Assembly (NCBI GenBank): GCA_011523655.1
Contig: WTGH01000061.1
Span: forward strand, 1 to 55,371
DNA from: Rhodospirillaceae bacterium
GTDB lineage: Bacteria; Pseudomonadota; Alphaproteobacteria; Bin65
Reading direction: 5' to 3'
Length of the DNA stretch: 55,371 nucleotides
Below are positions 51,867-55,371 of the stretch, in pieces. The position numbers were made by a program, and so were the translations under genes. The stretch's first letter is position 1; each line of letters opens with the position of its first letter. Under the pieces are notes generated by a model that worked only from the letters and a program-made list of their open reading frames with translations, had not been told where the DNA came from and did not search any database.

Positions 51867-53615
51867 TCAGTTAACCGACTTTATTGCACAAATCTCTGAA
51901 ACCGCGAGACGCTCGTGTTCCTTCCCCACTACAAGCCTTCTGCCGGTTTTCTTATGAATAATACTTTTTAATTCGCCAAGTACAGATTTCCCATGTCGGA
52001 ATCGCGATACATCACTTTCGTATTCATTCTCAAATTTAGAAATATTCCATCTTTCTTTTGGTCTCTTGCTCCCATTCAACACGGCGCCACTGAATTTGTC
52101 CAAGGATTTAATTCGAACATTTTCGGTTGCCGCTCTGATGCATTCGCTTGCCTCCTCTTCTGTTATCTTGCTCACCGACGCAATATACTCGGGATCTAAA
52201 AAATGCGACTCCAAATCGTTTCCTCGTGTCAAGAACAGTATGCAATTTGACCGCTTCGCACTAAGTTCTATTTCGTTAATCTCTTCGGTTGACAGGTAAT
52301 CTCGATCACGGTGCAAAATTATATGGGTTTCTGGTGCTTTTTCATGTATAATTCGTGCCATGCCCAAAGCGGCGCTCACATTACCACAGCCTTTGTACGA
52401 CAAAATTTCAAAACTCTCAATTCCAGAGCAACGTATTATGCATTCCAAGAGACAGTTGTCTTTGTCCTCGGAAAGAACCACTACGGGTTCATTTATTGTC
52501 TTCTTAGTCAATTCCTCAACTATTACCTTGAGTTGTTCGCGTTCGTCATTCGCTTCTTTGAGGTACGGTGCCACCAGCTCTAGAACACCCATCTGCCTGT
52601 CAATTTCCGCCACATCATTAGAGCCAAGCCGAGTGATTCGTTTACTATCTTTCACCAAGTGATATGACTTCGCTCTGGTGTGATTATCATCTGCTAGGGC
52701 ATAAAATGCCGGAGAATGTGTAGTCAGAAAAATTTGAATGTCATCGGAAAAATCGTAAATTTGACGTGCTACTTTAAAAGCGTTTGTCAATTCAAGGTTG
52801 TTTTCGGGCTCTTCAAAACCCCAAATTGTATCTGGTCTCACTCTTCCATACTGCTTAGCTTCCTGCTCCTTCTTTGCCATCACCTTTAAAATGATTGGAA
52901 TATGCCATGCCCGTATTCCATCACCGCGTCGTCTGAGGTGGTAAGTGCTGCCGTCTAAATTTTCTCCAAAATCTAAATTTGCAAATAAAGTCCGAAAATC
53001 CGACGGCGCTTGTATTCGACTAGATAAACCAATTAACTTCTTTAGTTCAGACGCAAGGTCTTTGGATATATTTTGTATTTCTTCTACAAACCCAAAGGCG
53101 CTTTCATTGAACTCGATTGCATGAACATCATTCAGAACATCGTGCAATTCAGACATTAACTGCGGGAAATATGTTGTCCCTTTTTCTGCAGGAACATAAC
53201 GATACTTTAGTTTTCTTAGCCATTGATGAATCCCTGATCTTGGACCTATAGCCATACCGTCGTTGTATGAAAACTTAGTCTCCAATTGTAAATTATCGCC
53301 ACGCCATGTTTTAATCCATCGAACTGGCTTGGAGTTCTTTAATCGGCTAGGCGGTGTGATCGTCAAATCAACCAAAACCTCTCTAACTTTTCCCTTGCCA
53401 GTTTCGGCAATAAAGGAATAGTCGTCATCAAATCGAAATGATGTGCTCGCTCCTGTTTGTCCATTAAAGAACAAATTGAGCGCTTTTAGTACGTTGGATT
53501 TACCAACATCATTGCGGCCAACCAATATCGAAAGTGATTCGTTGGCTAAATAAAAAGTTTGATCGACTATAGATCGAAAATTCTTGATACGAATTGACGT
53601 GATAAATTGTGCCAT
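51867..53615 (-). CDS. OLD-family ATP-dependent endonuclease (AAA ATPase plus TOPRIM)
   Basis: The start MAQFITSIRIKNFRSIVDQT has GAGG six bases upstream; an upstream ATG at 53630 lacks one. The 582 residues show an ABC/AAA-type ATPase with Walker A at 33-40 (GRNDVGKS), Walker B EEPE near 268-271 (IWGFEEPENNLEL) and the H-loop TTHSP at 298-302. A TOPRIM domain follows with E383 (LSEDKDN) and D437/D439 (HRDRDY). OLD nucleases act in phage defence, alone or with partners (Gabija, PARIS-like, retron systems). No UvrD-like or other partner gene is seen, so it looks solitary. Composition is much more A+T-rich than the rest of the window, indicating horizontal acquisition. Confidence 0.87.
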   Translation of the reverse strand: MAQFITSIRIKNFRSIVDQTFYLANESLSILVGRNDVGKSNVLKALNLFFNGQTGASTSFRFDDDYSFIAETGKGKVREVLVDLTITPPSRLKNSKPVRWIKTWRGDNLQLETKFSYNDGMAIGPRSGIHQWLRKLKYRYVPAEKGTTYFPQLMSELHDVLNDVHAIEFNESAFGFVEEIQNISKDLASELKKLIGLSSRIQAPSDFRTLFANLDFGENLDGSTYHLRRRGDGIRAWHIPIILKVMAKKEQEAKQYGRVRPDTIWGFEEPENNLELTNAFKVARQIYDFSDDIQIFLTTHSPAFYALADDNHTRAKSYHLVKDSKRITRLGSNDVAEIDRQMGVLELVAPYLKEANDEREQLKVIVEELTKKTINEPVVVLSEDKDNCLLECIIRCSGIESFEILSYKGCGNVSAALGMARIIHEKAPETHIILHRDRDYLSTEEINEIELSAKRSNCILFLTRGNDLESHFLDPEYIASVSKITEEEASECIRAATENVRIKSLDKFSGAVLNGSKRPKERWNISKFENEYESDVSRFRHGKSVLGELKSIIHKKTGRRLVVGKEHERLAVSEICAIKSVN

Positions 53616-53892
53616 TAGTACCTCGTGCATTCGCAGCTGTCTTGTCAGTCACTCTTTTAGGCTGCCTAGGCGCCTGCACTGGCGACTAGTGCGATTTGTG
53701 ACAACTGATGTTTACATGTCTGCGGGTCATGTTCCATGGCGCGGTCCGATGTCGGCATTTCTGCGCTGGCGCCCTGTCCCGCCGTGATTTCCCGCGATCG
53801 CCTTGCGGCGGGCAGACGGACTCCGTCATCGAACCGCAACCGTGGTGGCTCAAACTCCCGGATGTCGCTGTCTGCCTGTGGCGTCGATCCAT

Positions 53893-54111
53893 CTACCGCT
53901 CCGTCTTGCGCCGGTCGCGCTGCGCGGCGGTGATAACATGTTGGACGGCCTGCTGCGAGAGCTGGAATTCCCGTGCGATAGCCGCAGGCTTTAAGCCGGC
54001 CTTGTGGGCGGCCAGGATCAATCGCCTTCGCCCCGGCGTAACGGCGCCGGCCCGGTCCGGCGCCCCGGCCTTCACCGATAACCTTGTCGACAAGGCGCGG
54101 CATCTCGGCAT
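53893..54111 (-). CDS. small helix-turn-helix protein, possibly frameshifted
   Basis: The 72 residues end in PGRRRLILAAHKAGLKPAAI-AREFQLSQQAVQHVITAAQR, a clear helix-turn-helix like the C-terminal DNA-binding part of resolvases or small phage regulators. An in-frame stop lies just upstream of the ATG. In the adjacent frame, just 5', the minus strand reads LVRCGLCRDALNRDAEMPRL, which looks like a cysteine-containing N-terminal part. The gene may therefore be a frameshifted fusion of both. It sits between the OLD gene and the second integrase in G+C-rich DNA. Function unknown; probably an island regulator or remnant. Confidence 0.5.
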   Translation of the reverse strand: MPRCRALSTRLSVKAGAPDRAGAVTPGRRRLILAAHKAGLKPAAIAREFQLSQQAVQHVITAAQRDRRKTER

Positions 54112-54622
54112 CCCGGTTCAGCGCGTCGCGGCATAGCCCGCAGCGCACGAGCGGGCCGCGTCGCCATCCCGGACAAGGCGCGGCGGCGCGGCCCGTTGCG
54201 CCTTTGCATTGCCCGCCGATCGCCGTTGCGTCCCTTCTTCGCGACGCGCGCGCCCGCACCGTGCCGCGCACGAGTGCATCGGCCACCGCGCGAGCCTGCC
54301 CCGGACGACGATCCGGGGCCGCCGCTCAATCGCCGCTGCGGCTCCGATCCGCCGGTCTCGCCGGCGTCGATCTCCCGATCCCCCGTACAGCGCGAATCAG
54401 GCTTCCGACCGGCCCGGGCCGGCCTCGGGGGTCACACCCGACGCACCGATGGTGCCCTTCCTGCCGGCGCCCGCCATCGCATGAACTGGCGGAAACACCC
54501 TTAGTTGCAGGGGTTTACGTCTCGCCCGTCCCGCGCCGCCGCGCGGCTTCCACGACGAAACGCCGCCGCGGCTGCTTCCTGTGCTACCGCCCAGCCGCGC
54601 GGCCCGAACGGGAGCCGCGACC
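54112..54622. other. 511-base gap before the second integrase
   Basis: No convincing gene is visible. The minus strand near 54112-54180 may encode the N-terminal part of the frameshifted HTH gene. The rest is G+C-rich without repeats or promoters that I can recognise. GGGAG precedes the integrase start. Confidence 0.45.
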
Positions 54623-55371
54623 ATGAGCAACCAGACCAAATCCACCTTCGCCCGGCGCGTGCGCGCCGCCAAGCCGCGCGAGAAACGTTACGATATCCGC
54701 GACGACGCGATCCCCGGCCTCACCCTGCGCGTCTTCCCGAGCGGCGCGCGCAGCTTCCGGCTGGAGACCACGCTGCGCGGGCGGCGGCGCTTCGCCACCA
54801 TCGGAGACGCCGCCTCCATGACCGTCCCCGAGGCCCGGCGCGAGGCCCGCAGGCTGATTGCCGCCTTCACCGAAACGGTGAAGAACGACGGCGGCCCCCG
54901 CACGCCAGGGCATCCGATGGACACCTTCGCCGCCGAGTTCCTCGACCGGCAGGCCCGGCACTGGAAGCCACAGACGCGTGAGACCAACGCCGGGATCGTG
55001 CGCCGGGACATCCTCCTCGCCTTCGGTCATCTGACCGTGGACGCCATCGCCGTCGAGCAGGTCCGGGACTGGTTCGCGTCCATGAGCGAGAGGCCCGGCG
55101 TCGCCAACCGCGCCACGCCGGTGCTGTCCATGATGATGCGCATGGCCGAGCTGTGGGGATACCGCGCCCACAACTCCAACCCGTGCAGGAACGCCAAGCG
55201 ATACAGGATGGAACCGAAGGAGCGTTTTCTCACCGCCGAGGAAATGGCCCGGCTCAACGCGGTATTGACCCGTGACGAGTTCTGGTGCCCGAACGTCGTC
55301 GCCATCGTCCGCCTGCTGATGCTGACCGGCTGCCGCTTCGGCGAGATCGCCGCGCTCGAATGGGACTGGAT
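54623..55371 (+). CDS. tyrosine-type integrase, cut by the window end
   Basis: The first 249 residues start MSNQTKSTFARRVRAAKPRE. They include a DUF4102-like arm-binding domain (IPGLTLRVFPSGARSFRLET), a core-binding domain (TFAAEFLDRQARHWKPQTRE) and the beginning of the catalytic domain with R238 (LLMLTGCRFGEIAALEW). The frame stays open to the last base, so the remaining catalytic residues lie beyond the window. The layout is the same as in the integrase at 50378 and the orientation is identical. The phrases RFLTAEEMARLN and VRLLMLTGCR are close to RFLSDAEYARLG and VRLLMLTGCR of the first, so they are related but clearly distinct proteins. Confidence 0.9.
   Translation, partial: MSNQTKSTFARRVRAAKPREKRYDIRDDAIPGLTLRVFPSGARSFRLETTLRGRRRFATIGDAASMTVPEARREARRLIAAFTETVKNDGGPRTPGHPMDTFAAEFLDRQARHWKPQTRETNAGIVRRDILLAFGHLTVDAIAVEQVRDWFASMSERPGVANRATPVLSMMMRMAELWGYRAHNSNPCRNAKRYRMEPKERFLTAEEMARLNAVLTRDEFWCPNVVAIVRLLMLTGCRFGEIAALEWDW

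Noticed and set aside
54196..54504. Short plus-strand open frames before the second integrase
   Set aside because: No ribosome-binding site fits and the products are Arg/Pro-rich without motifs; several overlap each other in different frames.

Overview
The window is very G+C-rich DNA (about two thirds G+C by eye) with densely packed genes. It looks like chromosomal DNA of an aerobic alphaproteobacterium, plausibly Rhodospirillales-like. Supporting signs are the aminotransferase-hom-glpX-recJ block, an imuA-imuB-dnaE2 mutagenesis cassette with a GTTC-type SOS box, a class I PHA synthase, many acyl-CoA dehydrogenases, and dispersed palindromic repeats. Species-level assignment is not possible from this sequence alone.

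Layout. 1-885: 3'-truncated haem A synthase ending in a perfect fold-back. 1040-9960: aryl-CoA ligase, a gamma-butyrobetaine-hydroxylase-like dioxygenase, an acyl-CoA dehydrogenase, a VOC protein and a three-gene 4-hydroxybenzoyl-CoA reductase operon behind an AT-rich operator-like site. 10114-19294: EamA transporter, VOC protein, PimD/PimC-like acyl-CoA dehydrogenase pair, SDR, a DUF1194 secreted VWA-like protein, a fused enoyl-CoA hydratase/3-hydroxyacyl-CoA dehydrogenase and another acyl-CoA dehydrogenase. Together these suggest uptake, CoA activation and beta-oxidation-type breakdown of aromatic or dicarboxylic acids. 19460-25801: an orphan Phd-type antitoxin and a TauD-like dioxygenase, divergent from a tight operon of HAD (haloacid dehalogenase type II family), transglutaminase-like protein, two paralogous cobalamin-reductase-like double [4Fe-4S] proteins (QueG/RdhA superfamily) and a PaaK-like ligase. 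I regard this operon as the strongest candidate for an undescribed pathway.

25908-35823: recJ, glpX, hom and an AlaC-like aminotransferase, an OmpA-like lipoprotein, phaC, a cupin, an SDR and a gamma-carbonic anhydrase. 36253-43765: SOS-type mutasome imuA-imuB-dnaE2, with a FitA/VapC-type toxin-antitoxin module inserted between imuB and dnaE2. 44032-50141: two cytochromes P450, an acyl-CoA dehydrogenase, an SDR and two MaoC-like hydratases, probably lipid, terpenoid or steroid-like catabolism.

50378-55371: a mobile island with two tandem tyrosine integrases (the second cut by the window end) flanking an A+T-rich OLD-family ATPase/TOPRIM nuclease gene, probably anti-phage, and a small HTH gene. 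Intergenic gaps throughout carry two or three families of REP-like palindromes. No rRNA, tRNA or CRISPR array was found.
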